A stretch of DNA of 64,000 nt from Scortum barcoo (taxonomy: Eukaryota > Chordata > Actinopteri > Centrarchiformes > Terapontidae). The stretch is from the NCBI GenBank assembly GCA_023238725.1, contig CM041538.1:6113880-6177879 (forward strand), in the 5' to 3' direction. Of the stretch, positions 12,770-24,255 are shown one piece after another. Under the pieces are notes generated by a model. That model was not told the DNA's origin, did not search any database, and saw nothing but the letters and a program-made list of their open reading frames with translations. The stretch's first letter is position 1. The number at the start of each line of letters is the position of its first letter. The position numbers and the translations under genes were made by a program.

Positions 12770-13250
12770 CATATTTTATAGGGATTTCACAGGAGTCAGT
12801 TCGTTCCCAGGCCAAGCTACGAGTCAATAGCCTTCTATGAGGCTTCCCAAAATCTCTAAGGCGACACGAAATCCAGAAAAAAAAAGGAGAAATGTTTTAT
12901 GATTTTATTAGGCCTGAATCAGCCATTGAAAGAGCCGCAGTTAATGACAGCTGAATGTGATTAGCAGGGAGTGGAATGTTTTATTAGTGTCAGTGTTGGC
13001 TGATTGACAGAACCCCAGTGGTCATTATTGTTCACTTTCCGAGTGTGTGGACAGATTATGCGCAGCGGTCGTCATGTGAAAGTGTGTTTCGTGCTTTTAA
13101 TGGGATCGCATTGCTGTGGTACCTTTTTATGGAGCAGATCTCTGTCTTAACAAGTCAGTTAGGCTGTTATTGAGTCCTGAAATCTTGTTTTCTAAAGACA
13201 AGCAAGAAATGAGCTGCTAATGGGGTGGTATTATTACGCTTTATTTCAAA
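12770..13250. promoter_or_regulatory. Candidate conserved noncoding element
   Basis: Unique ~480-bp block with regularly spaced regulatory-type words: TTTTATGATTTTATTAGGCCTG, GCCATTGAAAGAGCCGCAGTTAATGACAGCTG (ATTA plus MEIS TGACAG), GTGATTAGCAG, GGCTGATTGACAG (PBX/MEIS), GGTCATTATTGTTCAC (SOX-like ATTGTT) and CTTTTAATGGGATC. Confidence 0.4.
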
Positions 13251-14685
13251 TCAGCTTATCTGAAGAATTTTCTAAATTCCAAGGCAAATTTTCTTGATGC
13301 TAATTATTCTGTGGTTTTTTAGTACATTGATAGTCATTTCTAGAAAATAACAAACAATAAAACTTAAGGCCCTTGTAGCTTTGGTGATTATGATGCTGAC
13401 CAGAGTTCGGCAGGGGCCTTTGATGCATTTAATTCTTAAATGTTCTCCAGTTTTGACAAATATATAATATGCTTTAAGTCTTAAAGCCACATTCTGGTGA
13501 AGATGGGTATTGTTTTGTGTTGTACCTGAACTGTCCCCTAGACTCTAAGGCAATGGGCCACGCCCTCCTCAAAAGACAAAGAGAAGACAACCCTGTTGCC
13601 ATACAAGAAGGTCAAAAGTTTAACGCTGTAATCTGAAAAAGGATCAACAGATGAAGAGTGAGCGGCTGACTGCATAAGAAGTAGTTGGTTGAAGTGTTTT
13701 GGCAAATCTACATCCTGTTAACCTGTGTTGCCTCTGCTGCATGTGATGAACATTAACTGGAGGGCCAAGCAGGTCTCAGCCCTCAGTTCAGGTGAGACTC
13801 GGAGGGAGAAAAGCTGTCCTCTTCAAGTGACCTTTCACTAGCAAATACGTGGTCACTTGTGGCACTGGAGTCATTGTCGCTGCTCTGGATTTGAATGGAT
13901 TGTTCCAACGGGAGCATGTTCAGGCTAGCAAGCTTCATGGGCTTCCCTCAGTTCTGCATATCTGAGAGCCATTTCGAGTCAGATCAGGTAAAAATGACCA
14001 AGTCTAATCGGTGTGACGTGCTGCATTGCAGTGTGTCTTCGCTCTCTGTGTCAGTAACTTGAGTGGATCCATGTGAACCAACAGTCGGCTCTGATCATGT
14101 GGTCCATGGTAATAATAGGAGGAAACTCTTGACACAAAAGTGTGTGAAGTGCAGGAAGACCGTGTTGCTGCTTTGTCTGACCGTGGCGGCTTGTTAATAG
14201 GTGCTGTCAGTTTGGGCCGACCACAGTTTAGATCAGATCTAATTATCCTCAGCTCTGTTAGGACAGGGCCTGACTGTCCTCATTATGCATTCATGCATTC
14301 TGGGTGTGGACAGATTTTCTACAGGCCAGTTTCATACTGGGCTGAGGTTTTGACCCATGACGGCCTTTAGATCTTCTGTTTTGCAACCTGCTTCACTTTC
14401 AGAGTTCCACGCATTTAAAATGGGAGCTGACCAGTGCAGCCAGCAGCTCCACCTGCAGTCTGGTTGTTCGTGTTTCGTGCTGTGGGGGACAGTTTTTTCA
14501 TTTCTAAGTTACCATTTTTTTTAATTACTCAATATATTCGAACTTCTGATTTCAAACACAGAAGTGACCTTGTAAAAACATTTGAAAAGGTAAAATAAAA
14601 ATGTTTCCTTTCTTCTAGTAGCCTAAATTCGCACAGTTTTGCATCCCTAAACAAACTAAAACCTGCTGAAGTTGAGAGACCTGCA
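13251..14685. other. Intergenic with a possible regulatory block at 14160-14380
   Basis: 14160-14380 is unique and holds AGATCAGATCTAATTATCCTCAG and CATTATGCATTCATGCATTCTG; its ORF (14140-14370) has no domain. The remainder shows nothing identifiable. Confidence 0.35.
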
Positions 14686-14990
14686 GATGGAAGCCGCGAC
14701 ACAAAGAGGAAGGAGCGCAGCTGTCAGAGGCGACGCCACCAGGTGATCCGCTCCCTCCATGACATTTTCAACCCTCCGATTCAGAACGTGTAGAGAGAGA
14801 ACACGTCTCGCGCATCTGAACAGCGCCGCGATGACATCTAATCAGATGCCAGAGGAGACGATGGTGTCAGAGCTTAGAGAAAACACACTGATTCCCCACC
14901 GGCTGTATTGTCACTAAACGCCGCTCCTCTCTATGGACTGTAAATGATTTAATTTGAGCGCCAGATGTGGCGTTTAGATTCTAGCTAGCG
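14686..14990. promoter_or_regulatory. Candidate conserved noncoding element with recurrent homeodomain/E-box motif
   Basis: Contains CTAATCAGATGCCAG (14838-14852), found at two other places in the window. Also AGGTGATCCGCTCC, a 14891-14910 stretch with ACACACTGATTCC, and AAATGATTTAATTTGAGCGCCAGATG. Confidence 0.4.
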
Positions 14991-15015
14991 CTCGTTGAGA
15001 GAGACAGAGGGAGAG

Positions 15016-15019
<4 letters not shown>

Positions 15020-15069
<50 letters not shown>

Positions 15070-15164
15070 AGAGAGAATGAGGAAATGACAGGAAGGAGAG
15101 AAACAGCTTGGCAGACCGACAGCCAACAGCAGCCCAGGCACTTGACAGAGCTCTCAAACACCAT

Positions 15165-15201
<37 letters not shown>

Positions 15202-15206
15202 CGTGC
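15020..15206. repeat. (GA)n at 15020-15064 and (GT)n/(GC) at 15169-15206
   Basis: A 22-unit GA run and a GT run ending in GTGCGTGCGTGC. The ORFs on both strands between 14981 and 15234 are made of these repeats. Confidence 0.95.
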
Positions 15207-15354
15207 ATGTTTTTTTTCCACTTGTGTATCATGACAGCAGCTGAATGAAAATCAATCTGCTTCTACATCTGCCATCTTGAGTGTCGGGGAGCGCAGATGG
15301 GCCTTCCCTGTCACACTGAGCTAGCTGGCAGCCGACCAACTCAGGTCTTTCCAC

Positions 15355-15470
15355 CTCTTCTTCCCTCTCTTTTCTAATCTCATCCTCTTCTTCTCTGCCC
15401 TCCTTCTTCCTCCTCTCCCTCTCCCTCTCCTCTCTCCTCTCTGCTCTCCTCTCCCCCGGTCTTCTCCACC
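15355..15470. repeat. CT-rich low-complexity tract
   Basis: Nearly pure pyrimidine (CTTCT, CTCCCTCTCC, TCTCCTCT units) on the plus strand. Ends exactly at the second copy of the CTAATCAGATGCCAG motif. Confidence 0.8.
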
Positions 15471-15740
15471 CTAATCAGATGCCAGGCTCTGAAGAGGAGT
15501 TTTTTCCTGCGTTGACGTCTCCAAGTCACTCACTGACAGCAGATGTTTGGGGCCTTTCGAAGCCGCAATCTGGGCTCTAATCACCCTCATTGACGGCTCC
15601 GAGGGCCCCTGTTGCAGCTCTGAATGGCAAATTAAAGCGTTTTTAGATAACGTTGGTAATTGGCTAAATCGTTTATAAGCCCGGAGATCACACTTTTAAT
15701 CTGCAGCCTAACATGACGGATCATGAAACCGAGACGGATC
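15471..15740. promoter_or_regulatory. Candidate conserved noncoding element
   Basis: Opens with CTAATCAGATGCCAGGCTC (15471-15489). Continues with CCGCAATCTGGGCTCTAATCACC, TCATTGACGG, CAAATTAAAGCG, TGGTAATTGGCT (15654-15665), TTTATAAGCCCGG and CTTTTAATCTGCAGCC. Dense homeodomain cores and no simple sequence. Confidence 0.45.
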
Positions 15741-15799
15741 TCGTCCGTGTGCGCGCGCGTGTGTTTTTGTGGCGCGTTTCCTCACCCCTCCAGCCTGTT

Positions 15800-16070
15800 T
15801 TGGTCTCTTTCCTGACACGTTACAGTATGTTTGATACTTAATGATTTGCCCATCAGATTAACAAACACTAATCGTTCTCTCCGCTGCAGTTTGTCTCAGT
15901 GTCAGGCATCCCCGCTATCCTCTCTCCTCTCCCTTCTCTCATCTCCCGAGCCCATCTCATCTCTGGCATTAACTCCATTAGCCTGGTAATTGGCTCTTAA
16001 AGCAGCGGCCACAGACTCCGAAGGCCACTTAATGTCCATCTCCTTCCCTCCCTTCTCCTCTCTGCTCCCC
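15800..16070. promoter_or_regulatory. Candidate conserved noncoding element
   Basis: Contains GATACTTAATGATTTGCCCATCAGATTAACAAACAC (homeodomain and FOX-like AACAAACA), CACTAATCG, GGCATTAACTCCATTAG and a second TGGTAATTGGCT (15984-15995). Confidence 0.4.
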
Positions 16071-16074
16071 AGTC

Positions 16075-16400
16075 GATCATCTACCTTCCTCAGTAAATAG
16101 CATTAACTAGTCCCGCATAGAAATCTGAGGCCATATTAGTGTTATCCTCCCCTCTCAGCCTATTGCCAGGCTTATGAGTCCCGATCGTAGGAGATGATAT
16201 GGCTAAGTGGATATTTTTTTTCTCACATCACTCCAAAATGGGGCTCCAAATAACCCCCAACTGTCACAGATGAATATGTAAATTCTGCGTATGGAGATCT
16301 CCCTCCATTTTTTAACCGAGCCAGAGAAACTAAATCTGTATTTAAAAGATGTGGAAATTCAGCCTCCCCCCTCTTTAGCGTGGGCCTTGCTTTTCATTTC
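16075..16400. promoter_or_regulatory. Candidate conserved noncoding element
   Basis: Unique sequence with CGATCATCTACC, AATAGCATTAACTAG, GGCCATATTAGTG (CArG-like), CAAAATGGGGCTCCAAATAACC and ATGAATATGTAAATTCTGCG. A pyrimidine tract separates it from the preceding block. Confidence 0.4.
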
Positions 16401-18100
16401 CTCATAGAAGATGAAATAAAATGTGAAGGTATTTCTCTCTCTGGTGTGGAAATTCAGAGTGTTGAGGCAACTACTTTTCATCTGCAATTTTTCTCTGTCT
16501 TTACTGGTTTGATGTTGTTTCAGCAGGTTCAAAACGCAGAATCCTCAGGTTCAATGGCACGAGTTTGTTTTTACTCAACACTAAGGTTAGAGCTTACTCT
16601 GTGTTTGGTTATTCTATCATAAAATTAATTTACACTGGAGCTATTGTTTTTATTAGGCCTGCATGAGTATGCACAAAATAAATAGACCAGAATAGGAATC
16701 CAAAGTGTAAGAGGTCAGAAAGTGATTTTGAAATGTCTTCATAAGTTTGGGTGTCTTAATGTATAAATCTATAGTCATATTGACATTTTATGGGAACTAC
16801 AATTAGCAGACAATGTTGGCTACAGACATTATACCAAACAATGGTTACTAACTCAAGGATCAGGACCTGATCCTGAGGGTCACAAGATAAATCAGAGTGA
16901 GAAAAAGAGGATTAAAAGACAGGAAAGAGAAAAACAAAACATAATATTGCTCTCCTGGATGCATTCATGTTAATTTTCAAGTTGTCTTACTTTTTTTTTT
17001 TTTTCTCAGAAACAGACAGTGCTGAAATACTTCAATTTTTATGGGAGCATCAGTGCTCACAGTTCATGGACAAACAGTATGCAACCTCTGACTAAAGAAA
17101 TGTTGGGAATCACAATTCTATGTGGCTTAAGCTGCCTAAAATGAACATAAGCAGAAACAAACATCTCTTTGTTCTGTGTACTATTATGTTCCACGTGTGA
17201 CAGTTATTTCTTGCCTCTGAAAACAGCCAAAAAATAAAATTAGACTCATGCGTCCACTTACCGGCATTAGTGGGGTTGAGTTTTCTCTTGTAATGGAGTA
17301 TTATATTATAATATTACATTATCACATTACATTTGCATTACATTTTGCTGTCTTCTTGGTGGTCTCCTGCTTCAAGTTCTGCAGTTTGTTTACTTTCATA
17401 ATGGTCTCTGTTTTTTGTTTTATATTTGTTTGAGTATTTATTTATATGTGTACTTGATGATTTTGTAATGGCTATCACAGGGCAGATTTCTCTTGAAAGG
17501 GGCAGTGAAGTAACAAGAAGTGAAGTGACCATCTATAGATACCTTCACCATCTTTGCCTTCACTATGAAGAAATTTAAAGTTACAGGTGCGACATTTTGC
17601 TTTCAAGTGCACTCAGCCCAAACATGCAGCAGTTCTATGGCCAGCAAACTCTCACATATTTATTATTGAGTTCACATCGTTGTCAGGTTTAGATTTTCTA
17701 ACGGAGGAATAGCAGCTTCTGTGAGCCTCTCGGTAATAATTGTTTAGATGAATGAAATGCAAGAGCATCAGGATTTCTACACTGATGTGGGTGACGGCAA
17801 CTTCAGGCAGAAACACAAACAATCCCATCACTTACTGCGCGTGAGATACCAAGGCTACCCAGAAGAAACATTTCTCTTGTTGTTTACACTCTCTGATGAT
17901 TTTCTAATCCTTCAGATCCCACCGTCTCTCTCCCGTTGTGATGTATGTTTTTTTTTCTTTTGCAAAGCCCCTCTATCTGTTGTATGAAACCTTGGTGTCT
18001 CATCTGAGGGATTTTAGAAACAGAGTAATTAGTTAGCGATAGAGGAGCTGTTGGTGTGAAATGATAGCTGCCACCGCCCTCCACCCCCACCCCAAGAGAG
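16401..18100. other. AT-rich intergenic
   Basis: No supported feature. Includes a T14 run near 16991 and an imperfect ATTACA-rich stretch at 17295-17347. ORFs are short and lack domains. Confidence 0.55.
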
Positions 18101-18299
18101 AGACAAATCAATCAATAACCTGCTGATTTATTTCACGTCCTTATCGTCTAATTTAATTGCTGGGTCTTTTGTATCTGTGGAGTTGTGGCGGAGGTGGCGG
18201 TGGTGTTGAGGGGGAGATAAATAAGGGGAGGGTGGAGGGATGTCGTGGAGTTGAAGAGGGAAAGGAACGGCAAGTTTTTGTGTTGTTTCCCCGTGCTCA

Positions 18300-18620
18300 T
18301 GTTGTTTTTTTCGTCCACCAGCGTGGCGGCATTTTGCCGGAGGCGTTTCGAGACGTTCGACAGCCTCTGCGGCGGGCATACGTTTTACCGCTGCAACACT
18401 GCCTCCATTGGTTCATAACTCAAGAAGAAGCAAACGCGCACGCAGGAGAGAAAGACAGGGACGAGCAATCCTTCCACAAATTATCAGAAGGAAAAAATTT
18501 AATTAGCAATATAAATGCCAGGCGGAGTACATTATGTGCAATTGTCTTGCTATCTTTCCAGAAATTAGTCTTTTAAAATGAATTTGCTGTATTAATCATC
18601 TCCTGAAATATTTTTTGATC
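18300..18620. promoter_or_regulatory. Candidate conserved noncoding element
   Basis: GC-rich start with CGAGACGTTCGACAG, CTCCATTGGTTCATAAC (inverted CCAAT), then AATTTAATTAGCAATATAAATG (near 18497), CATTATGTGCAATTGTC, CAGAAATTAGTC and GTATTAATCATC. The plus-strand ORF at 18157-18576 begins in a GGTGGC repeat and shows no domain. Confidence 0.4.
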
Positions 18621-18654
18621 ACTGAATTAATAGTTTTGCGTTGGGGGGCTGTGT

Positions 18655-18835
18655 TTTTTTTTAGGTATTCATTGACATAGGTGATTGCCTCTTAATTATG
18701 ACAGCGTCCTCCTCCTATCCCCGCCTATTAATTCCTGTGTTGTGGCATCGCGGCAGCCCGCTGCCTGGCCCTGTATCTACTAATTACTTCTCTAATTGAA
18801 TTTGCTCTCTGTTGCCAGGCTGTTTTTTAAGTGGC
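18655..18835. promoter_or_regulatory. Candidate conserved noncoding element
   Basis: Contains TATTCATTGACATAGGTGATTGCC, CTCTTAATTATGACAG (TAATTA plus MEIS-like TGACAG), CCTATTAATTCC and CTACTAATTACTTCTCTAATTG: at least four homeodomain cores in 180 bp. Confidence 0.4.
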
Positions 18836-18939
18836 TGTTTGTTGCCGGGCCTCATTGTGTCTTTGTGTGACAGCTAGCTGCTCGCTGACGGGAATAGGAT
18901 GCTCGCTCGCTCGCTCTCTCTCCCCCTCTCTCCCTCTCT

Positions 18940-19300
18940 CAGTATTCATGCTTCTCCTTCTGTATCATTACCTATACCTCCCAGACCTATGTAGTGTTTC
19001 CAGTATAAATGAAGGAGGGAAATTAATTAATGTGAGCCGGTGAAACAATTACACGCCCCTCCCCACCCGCCGCTGCCCGCCGCCCTGCTGTCATTGGTTC
19101 AAACCTCGGTAGGATTGTTGTGACTAAGAGCCCGCCGCTCCTCAAGCACCAATTCAAGATGGCACGTCTTTGGCAGGATGATAAATAGCATACAGGCAAG
19201 TATTTAGCTCCTTCTCCATCAAAACACAGCTCACTGGGCCTCAGCTAGATGTCAACTTTATTCTGGTTTGACATGAAGTTGGATCTCCAGTTTTTGCGCC
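18940..19300. promoter_or_regulatory. Candidate conserved noncoding element
   Basis: Starts after a GCTC/CT simple repeat (18900-18942). Contains GGGAAATTAATTAATGTGAG, GAAACAATTACACG, GTCATTGGTTCAAACC, GATTGTTGTGAC (SOX-like), GATAAATAGCATAC and AGATGTCAAC. CpG-rich centre. Confidence 0.4.
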
Positions 19301-19559
19301 ATTATCTTGTTGAAGAGACAAACCTGTCAACTGTAACATGTCGATCTTATATATTTAGAAATATCCCTGTGTTTTCGTGCTAAGCCAAAGAACTTTCTTG
19401 GTACCAATTCCTTCAAAATAAAACTGCATTTGAATTAGGTGGCATTAAGGTGGCCCTAAGTATCAGAATTTCTCAACTTTTTAGAAGAAATAAGATTCCA
19501 AAATCTGAGATTTCTAACAATTTAAATGTTGTGGATTAAACAGCAGCAAAGCAAGCTGA

Positions 19560-19815
19560 GGCTCCTCTAACGATAACCTTGGTTCAATGCTTTAGTTTTT
19601 ACCGTGTCTCTGGTAAAAGAGAGTGCCTAAAAAGAGCGTGTGCATCCTTTGGATAAGATGGTGAAGGCCATTTCTCCCTGCTTTCCTTGGAGGACATCTG
19701 GCGAGTTAATTACAGAAACATCCCAAGTAATCAGACAAGGCAACCACGGCGGCGCACTTTACACAAGTCGTAGCTTCTGTCAGGCTTGTGTTTGACCGGT
19801 GAGTGATGCTCAACT
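19560..19815. promoter_or_regulatory. Possible conserved noncoding element
   Basis: Unique block with ACGATAACCTTGGTTC, CATCCTTTGGATAAG, GCGAGTTAATTACAG and CAAGTAATCAGACAAGG. Weaker motif density than its neighbours. Confidence 0.3.
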
Positions 19816-20765
19816 CTGCACTCTGTCCTGATGCTCCCCGGGCATTCGAAAAGTACTACCCCCAGTGTAAGGACTTTCAAATGTGCCTGACATTTTTAGC
19901 TCTGGTTCCTCTGTTTGAAATGCAGGCAAAGTTCCTGAGTTCACAAGTACCTGTGATGTGAGAGGTGGAGCAACAAGTAGCAATGCTCAAAAGCAGAATT
20001 AAATAAACGAGTTATTTCTATGATTTGTTGTTTATGTCATTGAAAGTGAAGTGAAGACAGGCGTGCAGTAGAAATACAGACTCATGGGTAGCCAGTCAAT
20101 CTTGAGGCCGCTCAGTCCCAATAGTTTTATAAACTATTTGACAACTTGTAATTTGGTCAGACTCAAATGTACGCATCTTTCTCTCTTTAGTGAAAAACAC
20201 TCCAAATAACCCCGAAACTTTTGGCTGCAGCACGATGTAAAACAACATTGCAGCTATCACTATCGACCCATCTCAGTCAAACCCTGCTTCTTGTCCTGCG
20301 TCCCAACTCTCAGCATCTTCACCTCCAGCCTTCAATCCATTATCCTCCTCTCCCTCGTTCCCTTTATCCTCACCCATCCTCATCCCTTTGGCTGCCTTTG
20401 TGAAAACTTTCTCTCCTCCCGTCTCCCTTGATATTGATCCCCCCTCTGCCTCTCCATCCATCCATCTCTCTCCGTCTCCCCTCCTCTCTCCCCCTATTGA
20501 TCCTACTCTCCCCTCTGTCTCTTTTTCTCCCTCTCTTCCTCTCTTTCTCCCTCTCTCTGCTCGCTGCTATCTGGCTCGGCCTTTGTCTTCTTATCGAGGT
20601 TTCAGGGTTTATTCTGGCTGCTGTTATTGACAGGCCTCTCGCTCCACGGCCAACTAATGCATCCCTAATCCCACCTTTGTTACTCTGGAATGTTCTCTCT
20701 CTCTCTCTCTCACACTCACACACAAACAAACGTTATGCCACTGTATAAGTGTGTGTGAAGGTTAA

Positions 20766-20796
<31 letters not shown>

Positions 20797-21468
20797 CTGC
20801 ACGAGGATGTTGATCCCAGCTTTCTATTTGTTGGGAAAGCCATCTATCAATCAAAAAGGGCCTGCTGTCTGTGTGTTTTGTATATATGTGTGTGTGTGCG
20901 TTTGTGCACATGAGCGTGCACGTGGGCCTTGAGTGACAGGCCGAATCGTGGCTGAGGACGTTTGATAAGCTTGTATTGTCGGTCGTCGGCCCCCACCCCC
21001 CACTCCCACCCCCTCCACACCTTCACCTCGATAAGAAATACATTCGACTAGAGCTGATAACGTTGTGTCAGGAGCAGCAAAGCCCCACTCTAAAGAGACA
21101 CACACTCAGACACACACACACGCCACGCAGCGGGGAGAGGTGTCTTTCTTCAAACACCTTGGCTGTAAATGATACTCTTAACAAACAGCGACGACAACAC
21201 TCAGGGAAAAAAAAAGATTCAGATATCGTTTGTGTGTGTGTGTGACAGACGGTGTGTTAGTCGGGAGAATGATGTGCGATATGGCTGGAGGATATGCTAT
21301 AGGCTTATTGAATAAGGTTTTAGTGATAGCACAGCGCTGTGTGTGTGTGTTTGTGTGTGTGTTGTGAACAGCAGAGAAAGAATACAGTAATATAGGCTTA
21401 GAGCAGGGCTGGCGGCAGAGTGTCAGACTTAACAAACAACACACTGCTCTCAAAGACTGACTGACAGC

Positions 21469-21470
<2 letters not shown>
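19816..21470. other. Intergenic with CT-rich tract, poly-A/poly-G run and GT repeats
   Basis: 20410-20580 and 20697-20716 are CT-rich. A26 (20764-20789) abuts G7 (20790-20796). GT/CA repeats lie at 20885-20905, 21101-21121, 21228-21243 and 21340-21361. Overlapping short ORFs are repeat-derived. Confidence 0.65.
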
Positions 21471-21471
<1 letters not shown>

Positions 21472-21519
<48 letters not shown>

Positions 21520-21529
21520 TGTGTGTGTG
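21472..21529. repeat. (GT)n microsatellite
   Basis: Pure GT from 21472 to about 21518, with one interruption before 21529. Confidence 0.95.
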
Positions 21530-21649
21530 AGCATACATGCGTGTACATGAATGTCAATGCGTGTGATTCAGATTCAGGTGTAAGTTGAACATATGTTGTT
21601 GTACATCTTTGTCCTGATACACAACAGGTTTTATGATCAGATCTCTGCA

Positions 21650-21900
21650 AATGTCGTCGCTGCTGAGGTTAAAAATGTCGTCACCCAACCAAGACGGGCC
21701 ATCACCAGACAAGCAAAACAGCAGGTTAAAAAGTGTTATAATCACCTTGGAGACATCATCACCAAACTATGAGTAGATATTTCATCACTGTGGTGAAAAC
21801 AGGCATCATCACCAAGTTCAGAAAGGTCATCAGTGTAAGCAGAGGCGTCATCACGCTGACACAAATGATTCCACCGAGAGAGGAAACGTCATCAGCAGTG
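21650..21900 (+). repeat. Degenerate tandem array of GTCATCA-containing units
   Basis: Words of the type GTCGTC/GTCATCA/CATCATCACC recur about ten times (for example near 21651, 21678, 21702, 21754, 21782, 21806, 21829, 21848, 21889), often 23-28 bp apart, with spacers that no longer align well. Looks like an old minisatellite. Its end abuts the dispersed repeat at 21925. Confidence 0.45.
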
Positions 21901-21924
21901 ACAGAAATGTAAATGCAACATGTT

Positions 21925-22285
21925 ACGCCGGCACAAGGCAGGTGGACCCAAATGCAAGACAAAGACAGGTTTAGGTTTTCAAAAGACGCTTTTAATAAAG
22001 TTCTTACAAAAGCAGACTTGGATTCTTTGTCGTATCTTGATGGTTGGATCGATGAACACGTGACACAAGACAATATATACACATGAGGTGATAGGGAACA
22101 AGGTGGAAACAATCAGGGCGGGGCAGAAAATCTCACAGGCGGGAAACACACAAGGACAGGAAGTAAAGGGACCTTGGAACGAGAGGAGAGTTAGTGATTT
22201 CGATATAAAACATGACAAGCCAGAACAGGAAACAGAAACATGACAGACATGGAAACTTAACAGACATGACGAGACATCACACAAC
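21925..22285 (-). mobile_element. Probable degraded interspersed repeat, class unassigned
   Basis: The run GGCACAAGGCAGGTGGACCCAA...GCAAGACAAAGACAGG...TTTTAATAAAG...GGGCGGGGCAGAAAA...ACAGGAAACAGAAACATGACAG resembles a repeat type I know from many fish genomes. Read on the minus strand it has no intact frame longer than about 117 codons and no transposase motif. Confidence 0.45.
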
Positions 22286-23030
22286 GAGGCAATCGGAAAT
22301 TTTCAACTTATCAATAAGACAAGTTTGTAAATTGTAAATGCAGCATTTCTGTTTTCAAACTTGACCAAAACCTTAGATCTGAGGTGTGCGTCTGGTTTTA
22401 GCACTACAACTGTTTGAATCTGGAGACTGTAGGAATTCCAAGGAGCAAACACAGGCCAACACTTCACTTCATCAGCATTATAAGGAAATGATTTATTCAT
22501 TAAAGTGACCAAAAAAACGGATCCATATCATCATTCAAGGACTGTGTGAGTCTGTGTGAGAAGATGATAAAGAAGGAAGATGAAATGGACGTGGAAAATA
22601 CACTACCACTGATCTCTGCGTTCAAGCTACCAAGATGACAGAGTGTTTTTTTATTTGCTCAATAATTTAATAATAAGAGCATCTCTGGGTAAAAAAAGGC
22701 AAAGCAAATTCTTACAGTACTGTAGGTGAAAATAGTTTCCGTGAATGTTGCACGTGAACCGGAGATTGACAGACCATGTCTGAATACCAGAGTTGGACCC
22801 TTTGATTTAAAGGGCTGTTTCATTTTATTTCTTTCTTAATCCCATTTTCTGACTTGTAATCCAGTGCAGTCACTTTGGTTGCTACTGCTGGGCATCCTTT
22901 TGATACTTTTGATGATGGAGTTTGGTGAGCTCAGTGAATTATCCTCATAGCTCCAACAGACGCGATCCTGTGAAGAAATCAAGTCAGAGAAACTCAAAAC
23001 ACCAGTGTGTGCTGACAGGGCCTGTGAGCG
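22286..23030. other. Intergenic, nothing identified
   Basis: No gene, repeat or regulatory texture could be supported. Confidence 0.5.
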
Positions 23031-23095
23031 GTGGTGGAAGAAGTAATCTTGTACTGAAGTAAAAGTAGCAATACTGCATTCAACATTTTATGTAA
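23031..23095 (+). repeat. Truncated teleost interspersed repeat (GTGGTGGAAGAAGTA type)
   Basis: GGTGGTGGAAGAAGTAATCTTG...GAAGTAAAAGTAGCAATA is the recognisable end of the same family as 2187-2470 and 59605-59930; only about 65 bp remain. Confidence 0.55.
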
Positions 23096-23380
23096 ATAAA
23101 AATGCCAAATAGAAGAATGTAGAATGTAGAATGGCTCATTTGTTAAAAAAAAAAAAGGTGGGGGGCATTAATTTATTGTTTTATTTTGTTATACTGGTAT
23201 TATATTTGAGCAATACTGTGAACCAGTTTTAGTTACAGATTGTGTTATGTACAACATATGTTTATCTGCTGATTCTGCCATGTTAAAGCTGCAGGACAAG
23301 GACATAAACTGAATGTTTCCATGTTTTATCCTCATTTTTATGATTGCTAAATAAACTTAAACAGTAATAAAACAAGAGAG

Positions 23381-23420
23381 TTTCACACATTTCAAACAGG
23401 TTTCACACATTTCAAACAGG
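23381..23420. repeat. Perfect 20-bp tandem duplication
   Basis: TTTCACACATTTCAAACAGG occurs twice in a row (23381-23400 and 23401-23420) with no mismatch, so it is either recent or an assembly duplicate. Confidence 0.95.
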
Positions 23421-24109
23421 TAAAACTCATTATGTTGAACCACATGGTTAGTGGTCAGTTTGACAAATTCATCCATGAGATTACAAAATGAGTGCCCATC
23501 TTCAGTCACACAGATGTTCACATTGATAACAGAAGACTGTCAAAGAAATGCAAAAAACATAAAGGTTATCTGACAAAAAGTTCATTTTAGCCTGCTGATG
23601 AATCAAGATATCTGACATTAAGAAAAAAAACTGAAGGAAATATTATTTAATGAACAGAGCTTGAATCTTGAGAAAAGTTGATAGTATACCATAAAAATAG
23701 ATGTCTATAAGGTAAATATGACTTTTAAAAACCAAATAGTGTTCAGAAATGGGAGGCTGACAACATCAATATGTAGGATATTCAGTCTAGAAAACGAAAA
23801 GCGTTGGAGAGATGGGTGGAAAAAAAAAACAGGTTGGGCACAAACAACATTTGCTCAAGTCGTCCATTACTGCAGTGAACAGTGACCTGTGAAGAGATTT
23901 CAGGAATAGGACCGGAGCACGAGGAGGAGATAAAGGAGGAAAAAGAGAGAAAGCAAAAAAGATAAAGAAAGAGTGAAATTACCAGAGGGCAGGAGAAAAG
24001 AGGGTTATTGTGCATGTGCATTAACAGGGTGTATGATGAAGTTAGTTTTTTTGTGCTGTGTGCAGTGACTAGGGGCTAAGGAGTCAGGAGGAGAGAGGGA
24101 GGAGGAGGG

Positions 24110-24255
24110 GGGGAAATCAATGGCAAATTACATGCGCTCGGCTGGCCTATTGTACAGTATGGCCGCTATATCCTAAAGAAGGCACTTCCAAGATGATGCA
24201 GCCAAATGGTGGATGGACTCCAAGATCATTTTTATTGATTTTGAGGGGCCGTCAA
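24110..24255. promoter_or_regulatory. Candidate conserved noncoding element
   Basis: Unique block with AATCAATGGCAAATTACATG, CTATTGTACAGTATGG (SOX-like ATTGT), CCAAGATGATGCAGCCAAATGG and TTTTATTGATTTTGAGG, bordered on both sides by GA/G-rich simple sequence. Confidence 0.4.

Noticed and set aside
18157..18576. 139-codon plus-strand ORF
   Set aside because: It begins in a GGTGGC-type repeat and crosses a CNE-like block. No domain and no splice or promoter context.
21650..21900. CRISPR-like spaced repeats
   Set aside because: Short degenerate words with uneven spacing in a vertebrate genome; a decayed minisatellite explains them.
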